Shown here: piece by piece, positions 12,304-21,176 of the stretch
Layout of the letters: each line of letters begins with the position of its first letter
Position numbering within the stretch: the first letter of the stretch is position 1
Origin: Chryseobacterium gleum
GTDB taxonomy: Bacteria; Bacteroidota; Bacteroidia; Flavobacteriales; Weeksellaceae
Assembly (NCBI RefSeq): GCF_900636535.1
Contig: NZ_LR134289.1
Coordinates: 3,365,001 to 3,429,000, forward strand
Length of the DNA: 64,000 nt
Direction of reading: 5' to 3'
Notes under the pieces: model-generated
What the model was told of the DNA's origin: nothing
Database searches by the model: none
The model's input: only the letters and a program-made list of their open reading frames with translations
Made by a program: the position numbers and the translations under genes

Positions 12304-14493
12304 ATGAAAAATGTACTGATCTGTGCTTCTGCACTGGGGACAATGATGGTTTCTGCCCAAAAAAAAGATTCATTAACCACAAAAAACATAGATGAAGTAG
12401 TTATCAATACATATGTCAAGAAAGACAGTGATTATTCCAATAAAATGCCTCTTAAAGCCATAGAGGATCCACAGGTATATTCCTCTATTGACAAGGGCGT
12501 TTTGGAAAATCAATTACTATTCACTGTAGATGATGCCTTCAGGAATGTTGCCGGCGCACAAAAAATGTGGAGTGCAACCAACAGATCCGGAGATGGGGGA
12601 ATTTATCTTAACCTGAGAGGTTTCGTAGCAGGAAACTCTATCAGAAATGGGATGGTAGCTCCTATTACCACTTCCATGGATGCCATTAATATTGAAAGAA
12701 TTGAAGTTTTAAAAGGACCTTCCGCAACGCTATTTGGAAGTAATGTAACTTCTTATGGTGGAGTTGTCAACAGAATTACAAAAAGGCCCTATGAAACTTT
12801 CGGAGGAGCAATATCTCTTGCAGGAGGAAGTTACAACTACTACAGGGTACAGGCGGATGTAAATACTCCGCTGACTAACGATAAAAAGTTATTATTCAGA
12901 TTAAATACGGCTTATACAAATCAGGGTACTTTCCAGAGAACTGATGCAAAGAATTCATTCTATGCATTTACACCTTCCATCACTTACCGTCCTACCGACA
13001 ATTTGGAAATCAATGCAGAGCTGGAAATGTTTGAAACCAATTCCTATCCTGAAACAGCATTTTTCTTTTATTTTCCAAGCTCACAACTTGGTGCAGACAG
13101 CATGGACAAAATGGAAAAATTGGGGTATAACTATAAACAGTCTTATACCGGGGAAGGTCTTAAAACTGTAGGTAAGGCAAGAAACTTCTTTGGCCAGGTT
13201 AACTATAAAGTTAATGAACATATTAAATCTTCCACTAATGTAAGTACTGCCTATTCTTATTCAGACGGATATAGCCCATATTTTTATTTCTCCCCCAATC
13301 CTGCAAATAGTTCTGAAATTGGAATAGCAAGAGCCGATCAGTCAACCAAAGACAGTAAAAGAACTTATTTCCAGTTTCAGCAGAATTTCAATTTTGATTT
13401 CAATATTGGAAGTATAAGAAACAGAACTGTAGCTGGTTTCGATTATATGAGATTAAATGACAACCAATACTTTATGTTCACCAATTTTGACTGGGTTCCT
13501 TTTAAAGGTACAGACTATTCTAATATGAATAGCCAGACATTGGGAGCCATGTATGATAATCTGAGAAATCAGCCTGATTTTGAAAAAAATAACACCTATA
13601 TCAGTACGGGGAAAAAGGATGTTTACAGTGGATACATTTCCAATGTAATAACTCCTGTAGCAGGGCTTAATATCCTTACCTCTCTGCGATATGAAAGTGT
13701 AGACTTTAAAGGAGGTCAAACGGGACAAAATGTAACTGCAGCATATACCCAGGGAGCATGGTCTCCGAAACTGGGAATTGTTTATCAGATTGTTCAGGAT
13801 AAAGTCTCTGTATTTGGAAATTATCAAAATAGTTTCACAAGCAACGGATATTATGTTTCCGATGCAAATTCTAATGTAACCCTTTCTGATCCTGAACGAG
13901 CTAATCAGTTCGAAGGTGGATTTAAAGCCAGTCTTATCAAAGGAAGGATCAGTACAACATTAAGCTATTATAATATCAAAGTAAAAAATACACTTCTGAA
14001 TGCTGGATATACTGATCAAGGGAGAGCAATTCAAAGACAGGCAGGTTCACTAACGAGTCAGGGTGTTGAATTGGAAGCAAATGCTTATCTGATCAAAGGA
14101 TTCTCTGTAATTGCCGGTGTAAGTTATAATGATATGAAATATACGGAAGCTGATGAAACTGTAATTGGAAGAAGACCTGCCACAGCTTCTTCTCCGTGGT
14201 TGGTTAATTTCAATGCGAGCTATCAGTTCCTTGACGGAAAATTGAAAGGACTTGGATTTGGTGTAGGAGGAAATTATGCCAGCGATAATAAGATCGTCAA
14301 CTCAACCACAATGGGAACTTTCATCCTTCCAAAATATCTGGTATTGAATGCTAATGCCTTTTATGATACAAAAAAATTCAGAATCGGGGTAAAGGTAGAC
14401 AACTTTACCAACGAACATTACTGGAGCGGGTATACAACAGCCAATGCACAAGCTCTTGCCAACGTATTAGGAAGCTTCACTTATAAATTTTAA
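12304..14493 (+). CDS. TonB-dependent siderophore receptor (FhuA/FcuA-like)
   Basis: A 729-residue outer-membrane receptor. A signal peptide (MKNVLICASALGTMMVSAQ) is followed by a TonB-box-like DEVVINTY, then a plug domain with LRGF, IERIEVLKGPSATLFGS and GGVVNRITKRP, which is the pattern of siderophore receptors. The barrel follows with the typical repeated aromatic strands and ends in a terminal Phe (FTYKF). A PepSY membrane protein follows 39 bases downstream. Siderophore-iron import is inferred from the family; the ligand cannot be read. A very similar pair follows directly. Confidence 0.92.
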   Translation: MKNVLICASALGTMMVSAQKKDSLTTKNIDEVVINTYVKKDSDYSNKMPLKAIEDPQVYSSIDKGVLENQLLFTVDDAFRNVAGAQKMWSATNRSGDGGIYLNLRGFVAGNSIRNGMVAPITTSMDAINIERIEVLKGPSATLFGSNVTSYGGVVNRITKRPYETFGGAISLAGGSYNYYRVQADVNTPLTNDKKLLFRLNTAYTNQGTFQRTDAKNSFYAFTPSITYRPTDNLEINAELEMFETNSYPETAFFFYFPSSQLGADSMDKMEKLGYNYKQSYTGEGLKTVGKARNFFGQVNYKVNEHIKSSTNVSTAYSYSDGYSPYFYFSPNPANSSEIGIARADQSTKDSKRTYFQFQQNFNFDFNIGSIRNRTVAGFDYMRLNDNQYFMFTNFDWVPFKGTDYSNMNSQTLGAMYDNLRNQPDFEKNNTYISTGKKDVYSGYISNVITPVAGLNILTSLRYESVDFKGGQTGQNVTAAYTQGAWSPKLGIVYQIVQDKVSVFGNYQNSFTSNGYYVSDANSNVTLSDPERANQFEGGFKASLIKGRISTTLSYYNIKVKNTLLNAGYTDQGRAIQRQAGSLTSQGVELEANAYLIKGFSVIAGVSYNDMKYTEADETVIGRRPATASSPWLVNFNASYQFLDGKLKGLGFGVGGNYASDNKIVNSTTMGTFILPKYLVLNANAFYDTKKFRIGVKVDNFTNEHYWSGYTTANAQALANVLGSFTYKF

Positions 14494-14502
14494 AATTCAA
14501 AG

Positions 14503-14529
14503 GTTAGCCCCTCATGGGGTTAACTTTTT
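14503..14529 (+). terminator. Intercistronic terminator-like hairpin
   Basis: GTTAGCCCC (14503-14511) pairs with GGGGTTAAC (14516-14524, one G-T pair) and runs into TTTTT. It sits only 3 bases before the PepSY start, so it probably reduces rather than abolishes read-through, or protects the receptor mRNA 3' end. Confidence 0.65.
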
Positions 14530-14532
14530 GCT

Positions 14533-15735
14533 ATGAGAAAAAAGCATCATCATAAAAAGAAGGTTTCTTCAACAAAAAAATGGTCCGCAAAGCTGCATTT
14601 GTGGCTGGGTTTATCTGTTGGAATCATTGTATTTATAGTCTCTCTTTCAGGGACTTTATATGTTTTTAAGGATGAAATACAGGATAGCTTAAGAAAAGAA
14701 GCCATATATCTTACAAAAGAAGATGTAGGGACAAAACCTTTACCTATCAATCTGCTTCGTGAAAAAGTATCACTGGAACTTAATGAAAAATATCCTGTAA
14801 GTGCTGTAGAAATTCCTTTGGATAAAAGTAAATCCTATCAGTTCCAGTATTATGAAAAAAGTAAAAAGGGATGGAATTATTTTCAGCAGGTGCTCATCAG
14901 CAAACAGGTCTATGTCAATCAATATACCGGTCAAATCCTTGCGGTTTATGATGAAAAATACGATGTATTCAATATTCTGAAATACATCCATTGGGGATTA
15001 TTGCTTAACTCAGAATGGGGGCCGTACACGGTGGGAATCCCAACCATTATTTTTGTGATTATGCTGATTACAGGAATCATTTTATGGTGGCCCAAAAACA
15101 AAAATGCAAGAAAAGGACGTTTCTGGTTCAATTGGGAAAATGTAAAAAACTGGAAGCGTAAAAATTATGATCTTCATAATGTCCTTGGATTTTATGCCTC
15201 ATTTATTGCTTTGCTTATGAGTGTTACCGGACTTTATTTTGCCTATCCCTTTGTAAAAAACACTTTTACTTTTGCATTATCCGGCTCATGGGAACTTCCA
15301 AAGGAAAAAGAAAGAAAATCTCCGGACTCTCTGATGGCAAAGAATGAAGCTGTTTTTGATCTGGCTGCAGCACAGGCTGAAAACCTGTATTCAAAATCAT
15401 CCAGCTTCAGAATTACTTTAAACGGAAAGAATAAAAAAGGAAAAGAGCTGAAAAATCTTCCTGTAACGGTTTACGGAATGGATGGAAGATACAGTGAAAG
15501 AAACATCCTGACCTTTGACAAATATTCAGGTAAACTACTTGCCAACAAACCTCATCACAATCTCAATACTGCCGAGAAATATTCCAACGCCAATTATGAT
15601 ATCCATACCGGTTCCTACTTCGGAATTATTGGAAAAATCATCTGGTTTATTGCCGGCCTTACGTGTACGTCACTCCCTGTAACCGGATTTCTGGTTTGGT
15701 GGGGAAAAAGAAAAAAAAAAGGAAAGAAAATATAA
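14533..15735 (+). CDS. PepSY-domain membrane protein (PiuB-like), copy 1
   Basis: A 400-residue membrane protein. It starts with a His/Lys-rich tip (MRKKHHHKKK), then a first helix (LWLGLSVGIIVFIVSLSGTLYVFKDE, about residues 25-46), a periplasmic PepSY region, a middle hairpin of helices (IPTIIFVIMLITGIILWWPKN), another pair around FYASFIALLMSVTGLYFA, and a last helix ending in a WWGKRKKKGKK tail. This is the PepSY-associated transmembrane family, often paired with siderophore receptors and suggested to be inner-membrane reductases for ferric siderophores. It lies between two TonB receptors, and its stop overlaps the next start by one base (TAATG), so translation is probably coupled. Confidence 0.88.
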   Translation: MRKKHHHKKKVSSTKKWSAKLHLWLGLSVGIIVFIVSLSGTLYVFKDEIQDSLRKEAIYLTKEDVGTKPLPINLLREKVSLELNEKYPVSAVEIPLDKSKSYQFQYYEKSKKGWNYFQQVLISKQVYVNQYTGQILAVYDEKYDVFNILKYIHWGLLLNSEWGPYTVGIPTIIFVIMLITGIILWWPKNKNARKGRFWFNWENVKNWKRKNYDLHNVLGFYASFIALLMSVTGLYFAYPFVKNTFTFALSGSWELPKEKERKSPDSLMAKNEAVFDLAAAQAENLYSKSSSFRITLNGKNKKGKELKNLPVTVYGMDGRYSERNILTFDKYSGKLLANKPHHNLNTAEKYSNANYDIHTGSYFGIIGKIIWFIAGLTCTSLPVTGFLVWWGKRKKKGKKI

Positions 15736-17849
15736 TGAAAAAAGTGCTTTTATCAGCTGCCTGCTTAGGAACTACTACCCTTTTTGCCCAGGTAAAAGAC
15801 AGTTTACAAACTAAAAATGTAGATGAGGTGGTAATGACTGCTTCCAGAAAAAAGGAAAACATCAAAGAAGTTCCTAGCTCTATCACAATTGTTGGTGAAA
15901 AGCAGATTCAGTCTCAACTGACTGTTAACTCAGATATTACAAGTATCCTACAGTACACCGTTCCGAGTTTGGGAACCAATTCAGGACAGACTTCCAATAC
16001 AGGACAGACGTTAAGAGGACGCCAGGTTCTGGTTTTGATTGATGGCATTCCGCAGTCTACACCACTTCGTAACGGAGCCAGAGATTTAAGGACGATTGAT
16101 CCTTCAGCGATTGAAAGAATAGAGGTGATCAAAGGAGCTTCCTCTATCTATGGAAACGGAGCCGACGGAGGGATCATCAATTATATTACGAAAAGAAACA
16201 AAACAGATAAAAAAATCTCAGGAATTTCACAGATTGGTCTCACCGGACAGCCTTATGGTGGTACCTTAGGAGTAAGAGCCAGTCAGCTTGTATCGGGAAA
16301 GATCAACAAATTTGACTATACCCTTTCATTAGCTTATGAAAGAACCGGATATACGAAAGACGGAAATGGCGTTTTAATAAGCCCGACTTACAGCATTGCC
16401 AAGATGGGCAATTACAACGGATTGCTGAAAATAGGCTATGATATCAACGAAAATCAGAGAATTGAGGCTTCTTACATTGGTTATTCTTCAAGATCAGATC
16501 TGAATGTAGGATTAAAAACGGGAAAGTACGGCATAACACCAACCATTGGTGAAGGAATCGGAAAAGGTTTGGAAACAACCCCTCAGGGAACTCCGAAAAA
16601 CCACAACATCAGAGTGAGCTATGACAATAAAAATCTTTTTGCCAGAACCTCTTTAAATGTCAATCTTTATTACCAGGATTTTAAAACCGTCTACGGCTAC
16701 AGCGATACGTTCTTCAATGGCGGTCAATCTAATGTAATCTCAAAAAAAGCAGGAGCCAGATTTAATTTCGATACCCAGCTTTGGAGTTCGGCCAACTCTC
16801 AGGGAGAAATTATCTATGGAGCTGATATTCTGAATGATGAAACTGTACAAAAGCTGGAAGACGGACGTTTCTGGACTCCTAACATGAATATGACCAATAT
16901 TGCACCTTTTGTGCTGGCAAAAATTGATCTGTTTAAAAAGTTCACCATCAAAGGAGGGCTTCGCTACGAAAACATCAGAGTAAATGTTGATGATTTCAAT
17001 ACCCTTTCTACCCTTAAAAGTGACGGAACTTTCACCAAAAGCATTCCTGTAGCCGGCGGAAAGCTGAACTATAATGCTTTGGTCGGAAACATTGGTGTTC
17101 GCTACAATATTGAACCTTATATCAACCTTTTTGGAAGCTTTTCTCAGGCGTACTCTATCAATGAGTTGGGAAGAATCTTAAGAACCTCAACTTCTGAAAC
17201 GATCAAAAACCTGGAAACCAAACCGATTATTGTCAACAATTATGAATTGGGCGCTACAGGGCAGCTTTCCAGCTGGATGAATTATGAATTAACGTCTTAT
17301 GTAAGTACCTCAAAACTGGGAGCCTCATTCGTACAAAGTCCGGACAGAGCATTAATGATTCAGCGATCTCCTGAAATTGTCTACGGAGTCGAAGGATTTT
17401 TACACTTTACCCCAGTGAAATGGATCCGGTTTGGCGGAAGCTACAGCTGGATGGAAGGAATTACTTCTGTAAAAGATGACGGTGATTATTCCACAAAAAT
17501 CAACAACAGCAGAATTTCTGCTCCTAAAGTTTTGGCATATGTGCAGGCCAGACCGATCCCTGCTCTCTCCATTGGATTTGATATGCTTCACTCTTTCCAG
17601 CAAAACAGATTTGAACCTAATGCCAAGACGGGATTATATGCTTATGGTGAAGGATATGTACCTGAGTATACTGTTTTCAATTTCAAATCAAGTTATGAGG
17701 TTAATAACAACTGGAGAGTATCATTAGGTATTGAAAACCTTTTCAATAAACTGTACCAGCCTGCTATTTCATGGTGGACCGCAAGAGACAGTGATTTTAC
17801 CAATGCTCTGGGATTGAGAGGAACATTCATGGTTGAATATAGATTTTAA
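15735..17849 (+). CDS. TonB-dependent receptor, second copy
   Basis: A 704-residue receptor. I place the start at the ATG at 15735, giving a clean signal peptide (MKKVLLSAACLGTTTLFAQ) similar to that of the first receptor; a longer reading from 15663 would begin inside the PepSY gene. A TonB-box-like DEVVMTASRK is followed by a plug with LRGRQVLVLIDGIPQ and IERIEVIKGASSIYGNGADGG, then the barrel, ending FMVEYRF. The one-base overlap with the PepSY gene indicates an operon. It likely imports a ferric siderophore or similar chelate; the ligand is unknown. Confidence 0.92.
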   Translation: MKKVLLSAACLGTTTLFAQVKDSLQTKNVDEVVMTASRKKENIKEVPSSITIVGEKQIQSQLTVNSDITSILQYTVPSLGTNSGQTSNTGQTLRGRQVLVLIDGIPQSTPLRNGARDLRTIDPSAIERIEVIKGASSIYGNGADGGIINYITKRNKTDKKISGISQIGLTGQPYGGTLGVRASQLVSGKINKFDYTLSLAYERTGYTKDGNGVLISPTYSIAKMGNYNGLLKIGYDINENQRIEASYIGYSSRSDLNVGLKTGKYGITPTIGEGIGKGLETTPQGTPKNHNIRVSYDNKNLFARTSLNVNLYYQDFKTVYGYSDTFFNGGQSNVISKKAGARFNFDTQLWSSANSQGEIIYGADILNDETVQKLEDGRFWTPNMNMTNIAPFVLAKIDLFKKFTIKGGLRYENIRVNVDDFNTLSTLKSDGTFTKSIPVAGGKLNYNALVGNIGVRYNIEPYINLFGSFSQAYSINELGRILRTSTSETIKNLETKPIIVNNYELGATGQLSSWMNYELTSYVSTSKLGASFVQSPDRALMIQRSPEIVYGVEGFLHFTPVKWIRFGGSYSWMEGITSVKDDGDYSTKINNSRISAPKVLAYVQARPIPALSIGFDMLHSFQQNRFEPNAKTGLYAYGEGYVPEYTVFNFKSSYEVNNNWRVSLGIENLFNKLYQPAISWWTARDSDFTNALGLRGTFMVEYRF

Positions 17850-17872
17850 TTAAACTAAATAAAGAGTAAGCT

Positions 17873-17880
17873 TATATTTG
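17873..17880 (+). promoter_or_regulatory. -7 box for PepSY copy 2
   Basis: TATATTTG fits TAnnTTTG, 17 bases before the ATG at 17898. This suggests the second PepSY gene also has its own promoter. Confidence 0.45.
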
Positions 17881-17897
17881 CTTTACTTTACTGCGAT

Positions 17898-19097
17898 ATG
17901 AAGAAAAAGCATCATCATAAAAAGAAACCGGGATTCATTAAAAAATGGTCTGCAAAGCTGCATCTCTGGTTCGGATTGGGCATAGGTTTCCTGATCTTTA
18001 TTATTTCTATTACCGGAGCATTATACGTTTTTAAGGATGAAGTAGAAAATATCACCCGAAAAGATGTCATCTACCATCATGAGCAGAATATTGAACAGAA
18101 GCAGGTACTTCCTATCCGGGTAATGGAAAAGGCTGTCGCGGAACAGGTAAAAGAAAAATATCCGATCCACTGGGTCAATGTTCCAATCGATAAAAAAATG
18201 TCCTACATGTTCTTCTGGTACGAACATAATACGGATTCCTGGAATTATTTTGATGAATTTCCTATTTACAAACAGGCTTATGTAAACCCATACACCGGAA
18301 AGGTACTGAGAGTTTATGATGAGAAAAACGGATTCTTCAATATTGTAAAAATGATACACTGGAGCTATCTTCTGAAACAGGACTGGGGAACGTATGTGGT
18401 GGGAATTCCAGTTATTATCTTTATCATTATGCTCATCTCCGGGATTATTCTTTGGTGGCCCAAGAACAAAGCAGCAAGAAAACAGCGTTTCACTTTCAAA
18501 TGGAAAAATATCAAAAGCTGGAAACGAAAGAACTATGATCTTCATAACGTATTAGGATTTTATGCATCTATCTTTGCTTTGATCTTTTCCATCACAGGAC
18601 TTTTCTATGCATTCTTTGTCGTTCAGGCGATGATTTATGTGATCTTTTCCGGTGGAGAAACAAAGTACCCTGACTTCTCCCATATCAAGACAAAAGCTCC
18701 CATTGAGCTGAGAACAGAAGGAACGCTTGATAAAATTATAAATACTGTACAGACAAAATATCCCGATGCCTATGGTTTTGCTATAGATCTGGGCCACCCT
18801 CACATGGATGATCACGAGCACCCTAACTTTGAAGTGTATGTGAAGCATTTGTCTTATTCTTATCATAAAAGCAGCAGCTTAATCTTTGATGAAAATTCAG
18901 GAGAACTTCTCCATACTCATGATCCGAAGGACAAAAACTTTGGCGAGAAAGTGGTAAATGCCAATTACGACATTCACGTAGGGGCAATTTTAGGACTTCC
19001 TACCAAGATTATTGCTTTTATTGTAAGTCTTATATGCGCCTCTCTTCCGGTTACAGGATTTATGATCTGGTGGGGAAGAAAAAAGAAAAATCAATAA
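17898..19097 (+). CDS. PepSY-domain membrane protein (PiuB-like), copy 2
   Basis: A 399-residue paralogue of the protein at 14533: the same MKKKHHHKKK tip, the same four-block helix layout, LWWPKNKAARK loop, WKRKNYDLHNVLGFYAS block and WWGRKKKNQ tail. The periplasmic loops differ more; this copy has a His/Asp-rich stretch (LGHPHMDDHEHPNFEVY) that could contact metal. Together with 15735-17849 it forms a second receptor/PepSY pair, so the locus looks like a tandem duplication that has since diverged. Confidence 0.87.
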   Translation: MKKKHHHKKKPGFIKKWSAKLHLWFGLGIGFLIFIISITGALYVFKDEVENITRKDVIYHHEQNIEQKQVLPIRVMEKAVAEQVKEKYPIHWVNVPIDKKMSYMFFWYEHNTDSWNYFDEFPIYKQAYVNPYTGKVLRVYDEKNGFFNIVKMIHWSYLLKQDWGTYVVGIPVIIFIIMLISGIILWWPKNKAARKQRFTFKWKNIKSWKRKNYDLHNVLGFYASIFALIFSITGLFYAFFVVQAMIYVIFSGGETKYPDFSHIKTKAPIELRTEGTLDKIINTVQTKYPDAYGFAIDLGHPHMDDHEHPNFEVYVKHLSYSYHKSSSLIFDENSGELLHTHDPKDKNFGEKVVNANYDIHVGAILGLPTKIIAFIVSLICASLPVTGFMIWWGRKKKNQ

Positions 19098-19187
19098 AAA
19101 CAGCTTAAGGCATTAAATAAAACTCAGTTAATAATCCATTAATACAATCTTTTTTATAATTTTAGCCCTTAGAATTTAATCATAGAA

Positions 19188-20156
19188 ATGTCATTAATAG
19201 ATTTATCAAAACAAGTTGCCCTTGGAGTTGACATCGGCGGAACCAATACTAAATTCGGAATCGTAAACCACCGTGGAGAAGTTCTGGATAAAGGAAATCT
19301 GAGAACCGATGCTTATGACAAAGTTGAGGATTTCATCGATGCTTTGTATGAACATGTTCATCCCATGATGGAAAAACATGGTACTGAAAAGCATTTTGAC
19401 GGAATCGGGGTAGGAGCACCCAATGCCAACTACTATAAAGGAACCATTGAACTGGCTCCTAACCTTCCCTGGAAAGGAGTGATTCCTTTTGCCGAACTGA
19501 TGAAAGCAAAATTCGGTCTCCCTTGTACGGTTACCAATGATGCCAATGCAGCAGCCCTTGGAGAAATGCTTTTCGGAGCAGCCAGAGGAATGAAGGATTT
19601 TATCATGATTACACTGGGAACAGGAGTAGGAAGCGGAATCATTGCCAACGGAAGTTTAATCTATGGACATGACGGGTTTGCCGGAGAATTAGGACATACA
19701 ATAGTGAAACCCGGCGGTAGAAAGCACTGGAGCACAGGTTCTGAAGGAAGTCTGGAGGCTTATGCTTCTGCAACAGGAATTACCATCACCGCAAAGAAAA
19801 TGAGAGCAGAGTTCCCGGAATCTATGCTGAATCAATATCCTGAAGATGCCATCAATTCTAAAACGGTATACGAATGTGCCATCAAAGAAGACCCTATCGC
19901 TATTGAGGTTTTCCGATATACGGGTCAGAAGCTGGGAGAAGCATTAGCTAATTTTGTGATGTTCTCTTCACCTGAAGCTATTCTTTTATTTGGAGGAGTG
20001 ATTAAAGCGGGAGATTTTATTTTAAAACCAGCTAAGCTTCATATGGAAAGAAACCTTCTTCCTATTTTCAGAAATAAGGTAAAACTGGTATTCAGTGAGC
20101 TTGACGAAGCAGATGCTGCCATTCTTGGAGCAAGTGCTTTGGTTTGGGAAAAATAA
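19188..20156 (+). CDS. ROK-family sugar kinase (glucokinase-like)
   Basis: A 322-residue protein. VDIGGTNTKFG near the N-terminus is the phosphate-1 ATP motif; VTNDANAAALGE and ITLGTGVGSGII are the other kinase motifs, and GELGHT carries a sugar-contacting Glu/His. ROK members usually continue with a zinc motif CxCGxxGCxE. Here the equivalent region reads GRKHWSTGSEGSLEAY, with no cysteine at all, so the structural zinc site is missing or replaced. It likely phosphorylates glucose or an N-acetylated hexose, but specificity cannot be told. It is followed by a terminator and is probably monocistronic. Confidence 0.87.
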   Translation: MSLIDLSKQVALGVDIGGTNTKFGIVNHRGEVLDKGNLRTDAYDKVEDFIDALYEHVHPMMEKHGTEKHFDGIGVGAPNANYYKGTIELAPNLPWKGVIPFAELMKAKFGLPCTVTNDANAAALGEMLFGAARGMKDFIMITLGTGVGSGIIANGSLIYGHDGFAGELGHTIVKPGGRKHWSTGSEGSLEAYASATGITITAKKMRAEFPESMLNQYPEDAINSKTVYECAIKEDPIAIEVFRYTGQKLGEALANFVMFSSPEAILLFGGVIKAGDFILKPAKLHMERNLLPIFRNKVKLVFSELDEADAAILGASALVWEK

Positions 20157-20180
20157 CTGAACGCTATTTTAAATAATTAA

Positions 20181-20212
20181 GAGCATCCTTTTTTAGGGTG
20201 CTTTTTGTTTTT
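20181..20212 (+). terminator. Intrinsic terminator
   Basis: AGCATCC (20182-20188) and GGGTGCT (20196-20202) form a short stem followed by TTTTTGTTTTT, 24 bases after the ROK kinase stop. Confidence 0.85.
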
Positions 20213-20310
20213 CCCGCAGATTACACAGGTTTTCACAGATGGTATGCTATATTTTCTTGTGGCTATTCGTGAAAAACATTTGCATTATTTGTGTTTAGAA
20301 ATCATTTGTC
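20213..20310. repeat. Probable degenerate dispersed repeat
   Basis: 'CCGCAGATTACACAGG', 'TTCACAGATG' and 'CTTGTGGCTATTCGTGAAAA' resemble the dispersed non-coding text common in flavobacterial spacers. Related wording appears near 1678-1705. No gene is visible in it. Confidence 0.4.
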
Positions 20311-20372
20311 ATATCTATCATTACAATTTAAGTTTAAGACTTAAAACCGTGTTCAAATGAAAAAGTTTTTCC

Positions 20373-20380
20373 TATTTTTG
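20373..20380 (+). promoter_or_regulatory. -7 box for msrA
   Basis: TATTTTTG fits TAnnTTTG, leaving a leader of about 45 bases before the ATG at 20433. Confidence 0.4.
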
Positions 20381-20432
20381 ATCATCTTTTCCGTATAAAG
20401 GAAGAGATCATAAAACAATATAATTACCAACA

Positions 20433-20987
20433 ATGGACAACAATAATTTAGAACAGATTACTTTCGGGGGCGGATGTTTCTGGTGTGTGGAAAGCTGTTT
20501 CAATATGCTGAAAGGGGTACAATCTGCTATTTCAGGATATTCAGGCGGACATAAAGACAATCCGACTTATCAGGAAGTTTGTACAGGAGAAACAGGACAT
20601 GCGGAAGTGGTGCAGATTACTTATGATCCGGCTGTTATTTCTTACGAACAGCTAATGGATGTATTTTTCTTTCTTCATGATCCCACTCAGCTGAACAGAC
20701 AGGGAAATGATATCGGAACTCAATATCGTTCTGTTATCTATTATAAAGATGATGCAGAGAAGGCAAAAGCAGAAGAAGCCATCAAAGTATCTCAGGAATC
20801 AGGAAGATGGGCTGGTACTTATGTCACAGAGCTAACGAAATTCGATAAATTCTGGCCGGCAGAACAGTATCATCAGGGATATTACAATGAAAACCCGACA
20901 CAGCCTTATTGCAGCGCTGTAGTGGGGCCTAAAATTCAGAAGTTTAAAAAACATTTCGGAGAATTGGGAATGCTGAATGCAGAGTAA
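20433..20987 (+). CDS. msrA: Peptide methionine-S-sulfoxide reductase MsrA
   Basis: A 184-residue cytosolic protein of the usual length. The catalytic cysteine is Cys15 in the signature GGCFWC, and GYSGGH, EVCTGETGHAEVVQ and HDPTQLNRQGNDIGTQYRS are classical MsrA blocks. Near the C-terminus YHQGYYNENPTQPYCSAVV holds another conserved cysteine that could resolve the disulfide. It reduces the S-epimer of methionine sulfoxide in oxidised proteins. No MsrB is fused or adjacent. It is monocistronic. Confidence 0.97.
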   Translation: MDNNNLEQITFGGGCFWCVESCFNMLKGVQSAISGYSGGHKDNPTYQEVCTGETGHAEVVQITYDPAVISYEQLMDVFFFLHDPTQLNRQGNDIGTQYRSVIYYKDDAEKAKAEEAIKVSQESGRWAGTYVTELTKFDKFWPAEQYHQGYYNENPTQPYCSAVVGPKIQKFKKHFGELGMLNAE

Positions 20988-21000
20988 AATCTTAAGTTTT

Positions 21001-21061
21001 GGCTAAAGCCGGATTTGATGATATAATTTCAGTTAAACGGACTAAAGTCCGTTCCTAGTGA
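21001..21061. repeat. Dispersed stem-loop repeat, copy 2
   Basis: It has a GCTAAAGCC head, an AACGGACT / AGTCCGTT hairpin and a CCTAGTGA tail, the same arrangement as 1601-1660. It lies in the gap between msrA and the SusD gene. Confidence 0.65.
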
Positions 21062-21107
21062 TATTTAATATCCAAATAGAAGCTGGAATAAGACAAAATC
21101 CATATAA

Positions 21108-21142
21108 AAATAACAGAAGCGAAGAGAGATCTCTTCGCTTCT
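21108..21142 (-). terminator. Terminator of the SusC/SusD operon
   Basis: Perfect arms AGAAGCGAAGAG / CTCTTCGCTTCT (21115-21142, 4-base loop) are followed on the minus strand by TTATTTTTAT, 35 bases after the SusD stop. Confidence 0.8.
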
Positions 21143-21176
21143 TGTTTGGCGCAAAAATAATTGTAATATGAAAAAA

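Noticed and set aside
15663-15734. Longer start for the second TonB receptor
   Set aside because: Would begin inside the PepSY coding region and precede the signal peptide with a Lys-rich stretch; TAATG overlap at 15735 is typical.
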